DNA of 64,000 bases from Cohnella terricola (GTDB taxonomy: Bacteria > Bacillota > Bacilli > Paenibacillales > Paenibacillaceae). Shown in pieces: positions 8,212 through 15,919 of this stretch; position 1 is the first letter of the stretch, and each line of letters opens with the position of its first letter. The notes beneath the pieces are model-generated. The model was not told the DNA's origin and searched no databases. It saw only the letters and a program-made list of their open reading frames with translations. The position numbers and the translations under genes were made by a program. The stretch covers positions 127,058-191,057 of the forward strand of contig NZ_VNJJ01000004.1 in the NCBI RefSeq assembly GCF_007786475.1, in the 5' to 3' direction.

Positions 8212-9669
8212 TTACGCCGCTTCGCTCTTCGGGGTCTCTTCCTTGGGATGGTTCACCTTGCCGACAAGCAGGCTCAGCGGGAGCGCGGCTACGGCGATGA
8301 ACGTCGCGATCAGGTAAACATCGTTCACGCTCATCGTGAACGACATCATGGTAATATGCGTCATGTCGGTATCTCCGGCCATGGCGAGCGCTTTGCCGTG
8401 ATGCGTCGTCCTCGTCGCGAGCAGCGTCGTAAAGACGGCGATGGCGAATGAGCCAAATACGTTGCGGGTCCAGTTCATGATCGCGGATGCGTGGCCGGAC
8501 AGCTCGCGCGGCACCAGCTCCATGCCGGCGTTGCTCGACGGCATCATGACGAGCGCGATCCCGAGGTTGCGGACGATCATCCAGAACAAAATATAGCTAT
8601 GCGACACGTCGATGCTCAGCCAGCTTAACGTGAGCGTTCCGATCGTGAGCAGGACAATCCCCGCGGCCATGAGCCATCGCGGACCGACGATGCCGTACAG
8701 CTTGCCGACAATCGGCATGACGAGCGCCATGGCGAGGGAAGCCGGCAGCAGGATAAGTCCCGTATCCATCGCGGACACGTGCTGGATTCTTTGTAGGAAC
8801 ACCGGAGTCAAGAATGTCCCCGAGTATAAGCTGATCGTCAGAATCGTGGCGATAAGCAGATTCAGCGTATATCTGCCGTTGCGAAATACGCGCAGGTTTA
8901 GCAGCGGGGTTTGCGCCGTCAGCTCTCTCCATATGAATAGAAGCAGAACGATAGATCCTCCAATGAGCAGAGACAACGTCTGCCACGAACCCCATCCCCA
9001 TTTGTGTCCCTGTCCGAGAGCGAGCAGCAGCGACGAGCTGCTGACGATAACGGTGACGAACCCGATCAGATCAAAACTCTTAGGTACGCTAAGCCGATAA
9101 TAAGGAATGTAGGCCGCGACGCACCAGATGGCGATCAGTCCGATCGGCACGTTCATGAGGAACAACCACTGCCAATCGTAATTTTCCAGCAGCCACCCGC
9201 TCAGCGTCGGTCCGAACGCCGGAGCCATCATGGAAGCAAGCCCCCATAAAGCAACGGCCATCGCTTGTTTCTCGCGAGGAACGATCTGATAGATGATCGA
9301 CATCGTAGCCGGAATGATCAGTCCGCTGAACGCTCCTTGCAGCACGCGGAACGCGATCAGGGAAGCTTCATCCCAGGCCGCCGCGCACAGCGCCGAACTA
9401 AACGTAAATCCGATAAGCGAGAATAAGTACAACCTCTTGTAGCTGAACTTCTCTCCCAAGTAGCCGACGATCGGTGCCGTCGTACCCATAGCCAGCATGA
9501 ATCCCGTAAGCGTCCACGTAACAGAGTCCAAGCTGGTGTGAAAATGATCCTTCAAAATCTCTAGCGCGATATTGATCGAACTAGACGCCAGAATGCATAG
9601 AAACGAACCGATAAATATTGCAACCATTACCGGAACGAAACGTATTTCTTGATTGTGGTTCTCTCCCAT
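8212..9669 (-). CDS. MFS multidrug transporter, DHA2 (EmrB/QacA) family
   Basis: A 14-helix proton-driven exporter of 485 aa. Residues about 50-80 carry the family stretch WTLTGFMLAMGTTAPIVGYL (motif C/D1 region) followed by GEKFSYKRLYLFSL (motif A). FRVLQGAFSGLIIPATMSII and FGPTLSGWLLENYDWQWLFL are typical of EmrB-type pumps. A GGAG lies 9 nt before the ATG. The divergent PadR gene and a PadR-type operator in the shared 114-bp gap point to drug-inducible control. Confidence 0.92.
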   Translation of the reverse strand: MGENHNQEIRFVPVMVAIFIGSFLCILASSSINIALEILKDHFHTSLDSVTWTLTGFMLAMGTTAPIVGYLGEKFSYKRLYLFSLIGFTFSSALCAAAWDEASLIAFRVLQGAFSGLIIPATMSIIYQIVPREKQAMAVALWGLASMMAPAFGPTLSGWLLENYDWQWLFLMNVPIGLIAIWCVAAYIPYYRLSVPKSFDLIGFVTVIVSSSSLLLALGQGHKWGWGSWQTLSLLIGGSIVLLLFIWRELTAQTPLLNLRVFRNGRYTLNLLIATILTISLYSGTFLTPVFLQRIQHVSAMDTGLILLPASLAMALVMPIVGKLYGIVGPRWLMAAGIVLLTIGTLTLSWLSIDVSHSYILFWMIVRNLGIALVMMPSSNAGMELVPRELSGHASAIMNWTRNVFGSFAIAVFTTLLATRTTHHGKALAMAGDTDMTHITMMSFTMSVNDVYLIATFIAVAALPLSLLVGKVNHPKEETPKSEAA

Positions 9670-9697
9670 TTGTTCTTACTCCACGTCCTTTTTATTT

Positions 9698-9713
9698 ATG
9701 TATTTTTTTACAT
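9698..9713. promoter_or_regulatory. PadR-type operator
   Basis: ATGT-N8-ACAT with an all-A/T centre, the spacing described for PadR operators, lies between the divergent DHA2 transporter and PadR genes, 29 nt upstream of the transporter ATG and 71 nt upstream of padR. Binding here would block transporter transcription. Confidence 0.65.
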
Positions 9714-9783
9714 ATAGAATGGCAACAAAAATAATACCGTCTAATCCCCCGGCTGTCAAAGTATCCAATCTGGAGGCTTCGCA

Positions 9784-10347
9784 ATGAATACGTTAGCGTA
9801 CGGCTTATTAAGCTTGTTATCCCACTCGTCCTTATCCGGTTACGATCTGATGCTGAGGATCCAACCATTCTGGCCGGCCAAGCACAGCCAAATCTATCCT
9901 CTGCTCGCGCGGTTGGAGCGGAACGGCATGGTTTCCTGCGAGTTGGTTCAACAAAGCGACAAGCCCGACAAGAAAGTTTATTCCATCAACGACAAAGGCA
10001 TCGCCGCCCTGCAGGAATGGTTGACGGTCCCGGCTTCCGATCCGGTCATGCGCGACGAGCTCATGCTGAAGGCGTTCTGCATGTCGCACGTCGATCCTGC
10101 GGTCTCCCGCGAGCTGTTCGCGGCTCGCTTGGAGCATTATCGGAACAAACTCGAGCGCTTGTGCCAGAAAATAAAAAGTGTTCGCCAAGTGGACGAACTG
10201 GAAGAGGATCAAATGCCCTCTTATCAATCTCCCTACTTCGGAGCATATATTATGTTAAATAAAGCTCTTATGAGCTGCCGGACGAACATCGAGTGGTGCG
10301 AATGGGTGCTAGCGGTGATTCCCGTCGAAGAAGCATCCGTCGAATAA
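9784..10347 (+). CDS. PadR-family transcriptional regulator
   Basis: 187 aa. The winged-helix domain (about 1-85) starts with NTLAYGLLSLLSHSSLSGYD and continues with KHSQIYPLLARLERNGMV and KKVYSINDKGIAAL, the usual PadR core. A C-terminal helical region (about 90-180) resembles the dimerisation domain of the PadR/AphA subgroup (Vir_act_alpha_C). A GGAGG lies 7 nt before the ATG. Divergent from the DHA2 pump gene with an ATGT-N8-ACAT operator between them, it is most likely that pump's repressor, released by a phenolic or drug-like ligand. Confidence 0.92.
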   Translation: MNTLAYGLLSLLSHSSLSGYDLMLRIQPFWPAKHSQIYPLLARLERNGMVSCELVQQSDKPDKKVYSINDKGIAALQEWLTVPASDPVMRDELMLKAFCMSHVDPAVSRELFAARLEHYRNKLERLCQKIKSVRQVDELEEDQMPSYQSPYFGAYIMLNKALMSCRTNIEWCEWVLAVIPVEEASVE

Positions 10348-10361
10348 CGTTCCGCATATCA

Positions 10362-10401
10362 AACGGCCGGCCCGTTCCCGTCATGGGAAGAGCCGGCCGT
10401 T
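10362..10401. terminator. Bidirectional terminator
   Basis: AACGGCCGGC and GCCGGCCGTT form a perfect 10-bp stem between the convergent padR and doxX genes. Confidence 0.7.
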
Positions 10402-10419
10402 GCCGCGTTCACACCATTT

Positions 10420-10953
10420 CTATACGATTCGGGGATCCAAGCTTTCCGTTCTGCGTCTTCCCGTCAGCTTCGCCCAACCTTTGCGAATCCAAGGAAGCAA
10501 GTAATAGTCGAGGCCGAACTTGCCGGCATTCGCTCCGGCGAGGAACACGATCACGCCGAGCAGCGTCAGCCATGGGTTAGTCGATACCGTACCGGCGAAC
10601 AGGAACAGGAAGTTCATCATGACGCCGAAGAAGGCGGCCGCGGCGGTTAATCCGCCGACGATCAATCCGAGACCGACCAGGAATTCCCCTAAGGGGATGA
10701 GGAAGTTGATCAGCTTGACGTTCGGCAAAGCGAAGTGCTCGAGGAAAGCCGTATAAGTCGGAAAGATCGCTTCATGAGTCGTTTTGTCCGCGACCGGATT
10801 ATTGATCGCATTTTTCAGGAATCCTCCGGCATCAAAACCGCTCCCGCTCAGCTTGTGCCAACCGGCTTCGATCCATTGCCATCCCAGATATATGCGCAGA
10901 AAGGTCATTGCCACCGCTGCCCAGACGTTTTCTCTCAGAAACTTGACTACCAT
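10420..10953 (-). CDS. DoxX family membrane protein (first of two)
   Basis: About 177 aa with four membrane segments. The stretches FLRIYLGWQWIEAGWHKL near the start and LGEFLVGLGLIVGGLTAAAA in the middle are typical of DoxX/DoxD-like proteins, and the middle and C-terminal parts closely resemble the second DoxX gene at 27811-28401. I prefer the ATG at 10953 because a GGAG lies 9 nt upstream of it; the ATG at 10968 has no proper site. DoxX proteins are linked to quinone or thiol redox systems in some bacteria, but no activity can be assigned here. Confidence 0.82.
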   Translation of the reverse strand: MVVKFLRENVWAAVAMTFLRIYLGWQWIEAGWHKLSGSGFDAGGFLKNAINNPVADKTTHEAIFPTYTAFLEHFALPNVKLINFLIPLGEFLVGLGLIVGGLTAAAAFFGVMMNFLFLFAGTVSTNPWLTLLGVIVFLAGANAGKFGLDYYLLPWIRKGWAKLTGRRRTESLDPRIV

Positions 10954-11120
10954 AGCAGCCATCTCCATTCTTCTTATCGCTTATGTTTTGGTTGCATCTT
11001 CAGTATGACGCGGTTTCCTCGAAAAGAATGTGAAATAAATCACAAATAATCGACCAAATTACGGCCCAATGGCTCATTCGTGCTACAATAGAAAGCAAAA
11101 GAATGAATTGGAGAGGAACC

Positions 11121-12128
11121 ATGACTGAACCCATCAACGTCCAGCAGGAGCAAGCCATCATCATCGGAGCCGGCCCGTGCGGTTTGTCCGCGGCGCTCGA
11201 ACTTCAAGCCGTCGGCATCGAACCGTTGTTGATCGAGAAAAACGCGGTCGTCCATTCCATCTATCAATATCCGACTTATATGAACTTTTTCAGCACGGCG
11301 GAGCGACTCGAAATCGGAGGAATTCCGTTTACGAGCCCGAACGACAAACCTTCCCGCCGCGAGGCGCTGCAATATTACCGTGACGTCGCGCTGCGGCGGA
11401 AGCTGCGGATTCGTGCTTACGAGGCCGCGACCGCCATTGTCCCGCAGCCAGACGGGTCGTTCCGGGTCGAGACCGCCGACCGATTCGGCGGCATAAGCGT
11501 ATATGCGACGCGTTTCGTAATCGTCGCCACTGGATATTTCGACCATCCAAACATGCTGGGCATACCGGGCGAGGATTTGCCGAAAGTAACCCACTTCTTC
11601 GGAGAAGCGCATCCGTATACCGGCATGAAAGTCGCGATCATCGGCGGCAATAACTCCGCCGTCGACGCGGCGATGGAACTGCTTCGGGTAGGAGCCGACA
11701 TTACCGTCGTCTATCGGGGCGAGGAATATTCGTCCAGCATCAAACCTTGGGTCAGACCGCTATTCGAAGGCAGCGTTAAGAATGGCCAGATTAAGATGCT
11801 GTTCTCCTCGCGCGTCGTTGGTATCGGCGAACGTACCGTCACGGTTCAGCCTGAGGGTGAGAACACCGCGCCATACGAGATCGAGAACGATTTTGTTCTC
11901 GCGCTAACCGGTTTCCGTCCCGAGCGAACGCTGCTTACGGACGCAGGCGCGATCGTCAACGCCGAGACGACAGTCCCTTCCTTCCATCCCGAGACGATGG
12001 AAACGAACGTGCCCGGACTGTTCATCGCCGGCGTCATCGCGGCAGGCCGCGAAGCAAATGAAATCTTCATCGAGAGCGGACGCCATCACGGCAACCTGAT
12101 CGCTCAGCGCATCAAGGAACTGATGTAG
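11121..12128 (+). CDS. bdr: YpdA-type FAD/NAD(P) bacillithiol-disulfide reductase
   Basis: About 335 aa flavoprotein of the YpdA (Bdr) family, which reduces oxidised bacillithiol in Firmicutes. The FAD-binding GAGPCGLSAALE is near residue 17, the second Rossmann motif IIGGNNSAVDAAMEL lies around 170-185, and a C-terminal FAD contact reads NVPGLFIAGVIAAGRE. The Cys in GAGPCG is the residue proposed as active site in YpdA proteins. I start at the ATG at 11121, preceded by GAGAGG; an ATG 18 nt upstream lacks a good site. A hairpin (12144-12194) and array 2 follow. Confidence 0.88.
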   Translation: MTEPINVQQEQAIIIGAGPCGLSAALELQAVGIEPLLIEKNAVVHSIYQYPTYMNFFSTAERLEIGGIPFTSPNDKPSRREALQYYRDVALRRKLRIRAYEAATAIVPQPDGSFRVETADRFGGISVYATRFVIVATGYFDHPNMLGIPGEDLPKVTHFFGEAHPYTGMKVAIIGGNNSAVDAAMELLRVGADITVVYRGEEYSSSIKPWVRPLFEGSVKNGQIKMLFSSRVVGIGERTVTVQPEGENTAPYEIENDFVLALTGFRPERTLLTDAGAIVNAETTVPSFHPETMETNVPGLFIAGVIAAGREANEIFIESGRHHGNLIAQRIKELM

Positions 12129-12143
12129 CCGACAGTCCATAAA

Positions 12144-12194
12144 GGGCATGTACCTCCCGGAGAATTGATTCTGCCGGAAAGGAGATACATGCCC
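12144..12194 (+). terminator. Hairpin downstream of bdr
   Basis: GGGCATGTACCTCC (12144-12157) pairs with GGAGATACATGCCC (12181-12194) with one mismatch. It lies 16 nt after the bdr stop. No T-run follows, so terminator function is likely but not certain. Confidence 0.6.
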
Positions 12195-12218
12195 CATACC
12201 AATTTTCCACTAGCACTC

Positions 12219-12575
12219 CAACGGTCTCGCAGACCGTTACAACCACCAAAACCAAGTCCGCACGCTCTGTAACGGTCTCGCAGACCGTTACAACCACCAA
12301 AACCACGTCCGCATGCTCTGTAACGGTCCCGCAGACCGTTACAACCACCAAAACCACGTCCGCACACTCTGTAACGGTCTCGCAGACCGTTACAACCACC
12401 AAAACCACGTCCGCACACTCTGTAACGGTCTCGCAGACCGTTACAACCACCAAAACTCCGTCCGCACGCTCTGTAACGGTCCCGCAGACCGTTACAACCA
12501 CCAAAACCACGTCCGCATGCTCTGTAACGGTCCCGCAGACCGTTACAACCACCAAAACCACGTACGCTCGACACC
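12219..12575. repeat. Array 2: seven 51-bp tandem units with the same inverted repeat as array 1
   Basis: Units start at 12219, 12270, 12321, 12372, 12423, 12474 and 12525, all exactly 51 bp apart. Each has the inverted repeat TAACGGTCT / AGACCGTTA (21 bp with its centre; some copies read TCC in the left arm) and a C/A-rich 30-bp linker (CAACCACCAAAACC..., ending in CTCTG). The linker differs from that of array 1 but the inverted repeat is the same. The array lies between the convergent bdr and sensor-kinase genes. Because no unit contains a stop codon, several long frames cross it; I treat none as a gene. Confidence 0.96.
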
Positions 12576-12589
12576 CCAACGGAACGCAA

Positions 12590-12619
12590 GAAGACCCGCC
12601 CTCGATAGAGCGGGTCTTC
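12590..12619 (-). terminator. Terminator of the sensor-kinase operon
   Basis: GAAGACCCGC and GCGGGTCTTC form a 10-bp stem four bases past the kinase stop; on the minus strand the outer arm ends in TCTTCTT. Confidence 0.7.
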
Positions 12620-12622
12620 CTT

Positions 12623-13675
12623 CTATTCTTGCTGCTTCTGCGGTATCGTCAGAACGACGCGGGTGCCTTCTCCCGGCGCGGATCGGATATGAAGCTGGCC
12701 GCCGATCGACCTCGCGCGCTCCTCCATGCTGAACAGGCCAACGCCTTCTTTGCTGCCGTCCCTGGAGAACCCTTTGCCCCGATCTTCGATCGCGACCTCT
12801 ACGTGCGAACCGTAGTCGTGCACGCCGACCTCTGCTTCGGATACGTCTGCGTAACGGCCCGCGTTCGTCAGCGCCTCCTGAATGATCCTGTAGATCGTCG
12901 TTTCTTCTTGAATGCTCAGCCTTCTTCGCAAGTCCGACGCGAAGCTCACCTGTATGCCGTAATGCTTCGAGTACGTATCCAAATAAGTGCGGAGCGCCGG
13001 AATGACGCCCAGATCGTCCAGCACCGACGGCCGCAATTCCCAGGCAAGTCCCCTGACGTCCGCCATCAGATTGGCGATCTGCTCTCTCATCATCGGCAGC
13101 TTGTCGTAAGCTTCTCCGGAAATAATCGTATCGACCGAGATGAGAAGAGAGAACAAGCTTTGTCCGATTCCGTCGTGCAGATCTCGGGAGAAGCGCCTTC
13201 TCTCTTCCTCCTGAATGCGCATCATTTGCGCGAGCAGCAGCTGTAGCTCTTCCTCCGCTTGCTTACGGGCGGTCACTTCATGCCGAATCGATAAATACTG
13301 ATAAGGCTTGCCTTCATCGTTCAAGAACGGAACGATCGTCGTGTCGACCCAGTAGAAGTCGCCGTCTTTGCTGCGGTTTTTGATCTCTCCCCGCCATACT
13401 TTACCGCTTCCGATCGTACGCCACAGTTCCTTCATGAACGCTTTGTCGTGTTGCCCGGAATTTATGATCCGATGATCCTGACCGATCAGTTCGTCCCTTG
13501 GGTAACGGGAGATCTCGCAGAACCTGTCGTTGACGTATTGGATTTTCCCCGTCCGGTCGGTTACGGCGACGATCGAAGCTTCGTCCAACGCGTATTTCAA
13601 ATCCGAAAGCTGCTTGATCGTCTGCTCCAACGAGCCGCCGATATCCGATCCGTAATATCCGTAATCAAGCGTCAA
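12623..13675 (-). CDS. PAS-domain sensor histidine kinase (NreB/DegS type)
   Basis: 350 aa, soluble. A PAS domain covers about 20-140 (VAVTDRTGKIQYVNDRFCEI ... HRIINSGQH). The dimerisation/phosphoacceptor region HisKA_3 has EEERRRFSRDLHDGIGQSL with the His near residue 167, and a HATPase_c follows (IIQEALTNAGRYA, VAIEDRGKGF, GVGLFSMEERA). The start is TTG, overlapping the response-regulator gene by 11 nt. Gene order and domain type match the NreABC oxygen/nitrate sensing system. However, the PAS domain has a single Cys where NreB has four, so the Fe-S oxygen sensor of NreB is absent and the signal must differ. Confidence 0.88.
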   Translation of the reverse strand: MTLDYGYYGSDIGGSLEQTIKQLSDLKYALDEASIVAVTDRTGKIQYVNDRFCEISRYPRDELIGQDHRIINSGQHDKAFMKELWRTIGSGKVWRGEIKNRSKDGDFYWVDTTIVPFLNDEGKPYQYLSIRHEVTARKQAEEELQLLLAQMMRIQEEERRRFSRDLHDGIGQSLFSLLISVDTIISGEAYDKLPMMREQIANLMADVRGLAWELRPSVLDDLGVIPALRTYLDTYSKHYGIQVSFASDLRRRLSIQEETTIYRIIQEALTNAGRYADVSEAEVGVHDYGSHVEVAIEDRGKGFSRDGSKEGVGLFSMEERARSIGGQLHIRSAPGEGTRVVLTIPQKQQE

Positions 13676-14324
13676 AATTCAGCAGCCCCTTCTTCATCGC
13701 GAATTTGACCAAGTCAGGTCTCGTTTTTAAGTTGAGCTTGTCCATAAGGTTGCTTTTGTGGGATTCCACCGTTTTGACGCTGATGACTAACTGCTCCGCG
13801 ATATCCTTGTTCGTATATCCTTGAGCTACCTTCGCGAGAATTTCCTTCTCCCGTTCCGACAATGATTCGTACGTTCCGGAATCGCCGCCGCCGTGCTTCA
13901 GCTTATCCAAATATTCGCCCATCAGCCGCTTCGTCGCCGTCGGATGCAAATATGCGTTGCCTTCGGCAACGTGGCGGATGGCGCTGATCATTTCCTCGTG
14001 GGGAGAACTTTTCAAAATATAACCGGACGCCCCAAGATGAATGGCCCGGAACAAATATTCTTCGTCGTCGTGCATCGTTAAGATCAATACGGCTGTATCC
14101 GGCAAAACCTTCTTTAATTCGGCCGTCGTGCTCAATCCGTCTTTGCCGTGGGGCATGCTTAAATCCATCAGCACAATGTCCGGACGGCACTGCATCGCCT
14201 TGGCGATCGCTTCCTCGCCTTCCGCCGCTTCCCCGACCACTTCCATGTCCGATTTGGCGCTTAGCAGCATCGCCAGTCCGGAACGAACGACGGCATGATC
14301 GTCGACTAGCAGTATTCGGATCAT
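13665..14324 (-). CDS. LuxR-type response regulator (NarL/NreC family)
   Basis: 219 aa. The receiver domain (about 1-118) begins MIRILLVDDHAVVRSGLAML, has the phospho-acceptor Asp in IVLMDLSMP and the conserved Lys in GYILKSS. The LuxR helix-turn-helix (about 150-210) reads LSEREKEILAKVAQGYTNKD ... VKTVESHKSNLMDKL. I start at the ATG at 14324, which has AGGAGG 8 nt upstream; a longer frame reaches 14561 but only runs through the upstream GAF gene. It is the partner of the kinase at 12623-13675. Confidence 0.94.
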   Translation of the reverse strand: MIRILLVDDHAVVRSGLAMLLSAKSDMEVVGEAAEGEEAIAKAMQCRPDIVLMDLSMPHGKDGLSTTAELKKVLPDTAVLILTMHDDEEYLFRAIHLGASGYILKSSPHEEMISAIRHVAEGNAYLHPTATKRLMGEYLDKLKHGGGDSGTYESLSEREKEILAKVAQGYTNKDIAEQLVISVKTVESHKSNLMDKLNLKTRPDLVKFAMKKGLLNFDA

Positions 14325-14347
14325 TTTTCCGCCTCCTTCTGCTTCTA

Positions 14348-14776
14348 TCATATCAAACCCCCGATGAATTCGGCTATCTCCGATGCAGCCTGTGCCACAG
14401 CGTCGCGCTCCGCTGTTTCGTACACCCGTCTCGTCCGGTCGCCCGCAAGAAGGATTCCGACGATCTCTTGCCCCGACATGACCGGTTCGGCATAGGCCGA
14501 CAGCAGCCGTTCCGTCAGCAGGATCGAATCGGTCCGTTTGCGTGATTCCTCGTAATCCCATGCTAATCCGCGTCCCACTTTAATGATCTGGCCTTCTATT
14601 CCCTGGCCGTGGCGGACGCTAATATTCAAGTAACGTTCGTTTAGATTGCCGGAAGCCCATTTCCAGCGCGTATATCGTTCCCGGCGATCGACGACGGCAA
14701 GCGAGGCGAAATCACTTCCAACCGCCGCCCTCAGTTCGCTTAACTTATCCATAACCCGACACTCGAGCGCTTCCAT
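14348..14776 (-). CDS. GAF-domain protein (NreA-like)
   Basis: About 142 aa, a single GAF domain (LRAAVGSDFASLAVVDRRER ... GQGIEGQIIKVGRGLAWDYE ... YAEPVMSGQEIVGILLAG). It is the first gene of the kinase/regulator operon, in the place of nreA, whose GAF protein senses nitrate and modulates the kinase. Two ATGs are possible; the one at 14776 lies 9 nt after GGGGG, while that at 14785 directly abuts it. Ligand unknown; a nitrate-sensor role is an analogy from gene order. Confidence 0.72.
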   Translation of the reverse strand: MEALECRVMDKLSELRAAVGSDFASLAVVDRRERYTRWKWASGNLNERYLNISVRHGQGIEGQIIKVGRGLAWDYEESRKRTDSILLTERLLSAYAEPVMSGQEIVGILLAGDRTRRVYETAERDAVAQAASEIAEFIGGLI

Positions 14777-14840
14777 ATAGGCCATCCCCCGTTCAAAGCC
14801 TTATCTTCTTCTATTTTATCGATTAGACTCGCGATTGTAA

Positions 14841-14930
14841 TTCAGGGAAAACCCTGAAAGACTCGGGGAGAAACACCTATCTTTAAGGGAAAGTGTGATT
14901 TTCCTCACATTAAAATAGGGGAATTCCCCT
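14841..14930. promoter_or_regulatory. Fnr box flanked by two further palindromes
   Basis: In the divergent gap between the nre-like operon and fnr, TGTGA-TTTTCC-TCACA (14894-14909) is a perfect match to the Bacillus Fnr/CRP-type site TGTGA-N6-TCACA. A TAAAAT that could be the fnr -10 follows at 14911-14916. On one side is TTCAGGG-AAAA-CCCTGAA (14841-14858), on the other AGGGGAATTCCCCT (14917-14930), also perfect inverted repeats. These may be sites for the NarL-type regulator or other factors. The Fnr site suggests autoregulation and control of the sensor operon. Confidence 0.75.
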
Positions 14931-15013
14931 CGCCATTTCAGCGAATTCCCCGATAACATTATTTACCTTCTCAAGTTACGATGGATTTAACAGAACGAAA
15001 GGGGATGGCAACA

Positions 15014-15772
15014 ATGTGCACGAATTGCCTCGTCAATGTCGCCGAACGGGAAGGCATGTATCAGCAGAACACGGGAAATAAAGGGGTCGCAAGCTTCTGC
15101 ACACCTCAGCAATTCAAGCGGTTGGATAACGTCATGGTCCCTATGCGCGCCGCAGCGGGCGGATTTCTGTTCTGGGAAGGCGACGAAACGGAACATTTCT
15201 ATTATATTCGCAGCGGTAGAGTGAAGCTGAGGAAATCGACGGAGGAAGGTAAAGAATACATCCTCTCGATTCTTCAAGCCGGAGACCTGATCTGCGAATT
15301 CGGCGGCAGCGCGCTTCAATACGGGTTTACGGCCGAAGTGACGGAGAACGCGGAGATCGGGGTCATCTGCCGTCAAGATCTGGAGGCGCTGATTCGGCAA
15401 GACGGGGAATTTGCTTTCAATTTCATGAACTGGTTGGCCTATGAACACCGGGTCACCCAATCGAAGTTCCGGGACTTGCTGCTGTTCGGAAAACCCGGAG
15501 CGTTAGCTTCGACTTTAATCCGTCTGAGCAATTCGTTCGGCGTTATGGAGGCTTACGGGATCCGTATCGATATGAAGCTGACGCATGCCGAGCTGGCCGA
15601 CTTTATCGGGGCGACGCGCGAGAGCGTGAACCGGATGCTAAACGAGTTTAAGGAAAAAGAAATTCTCGATTTCCGGTACGGCAAGATCATTATCCGCAGC
15701 ATAAAAGCTTTGCAGAGCATCTGCCATTGCAACAGTTGCCCAACTTGTCCGAAAGAAATTTGCCGGATCTGA
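15014..15772 (+). CDS. fnr: Fnr-like oxygen-responsive transcription regulator with C-terminal Fe-S cysteines
   Basis: 252 aa Crp/Fnr regulator. The cyclic-nucleotide-binding-type sensor domain (about 30-140) includes FLFWEGDETEHFYYIRSGRV, and the helix-turn-helix (about 180-225) has LTHAELADFIGATRESVNRM. The end carries a Cys-rich tail (C237, C239, C242, C245, C250). C242-x2-C-x4-C250 has the spacing of the three cluster ligands of B. subtilis Fnr, so a [4Fe-4S] oxygen switch is likely. I start at 15014: AAAGGGG lies 9 nt upstream, whereas the ATG at 15005 touches it and the one at 14981 has none. Expected to activate anaerobic genes. Confidence 0.9.
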   Translation: MCTNCLVNVAEREGMYQQNTGNKGVASFCTPQQFKRLDNVMVPMRAAAGGFLFWEGDETEHFYYIRSGRVKLRKSTEEGKEYILSILQAGDLICEFGGSALQYGFTAEVTENAEIGVICRQDLEALIRQDGEFAFNFMNWLAYEHRVTQSKFRDLLLFGKPGALASTLIRLSNSFGVMEAYGIRIDMKLTHAELADFIGATRESVNRMLNEFKEKEILDFRYGKIIIRSIKALQSICHCNSCPTCPKEICRI

Positions 15773-15919
15773 CCCGGCGTCGTATATGCTCCCTTATTCG
15801 CTGAACCCTTTTTGGGGTACAGTAATAGACATTGCCTTTCCCGAAATTTGGGCTTGATCGAGACTGAACCATCACCGGTCGGGAATCGTCTATTCAGGCA
15901 AGAAAGGGAGCTGATCATT

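Noticed and set aside
12104..12589. Long open frames with 17-residue repeats across array 2 (and similar ones in array 3)
   Set aside because: Several frames on both strands are open at once because no 51-bp unit contains a stop; there is no ribosome site or start context, so they are by-products of the repeats.
13665..14561. Longer (298-aa) version of the response regulator
   Set aside because: The first 79 residues are out of frame over the GAF gene; AGGAGG lies before the internal ATG at 14324 where the receiver domain begins.
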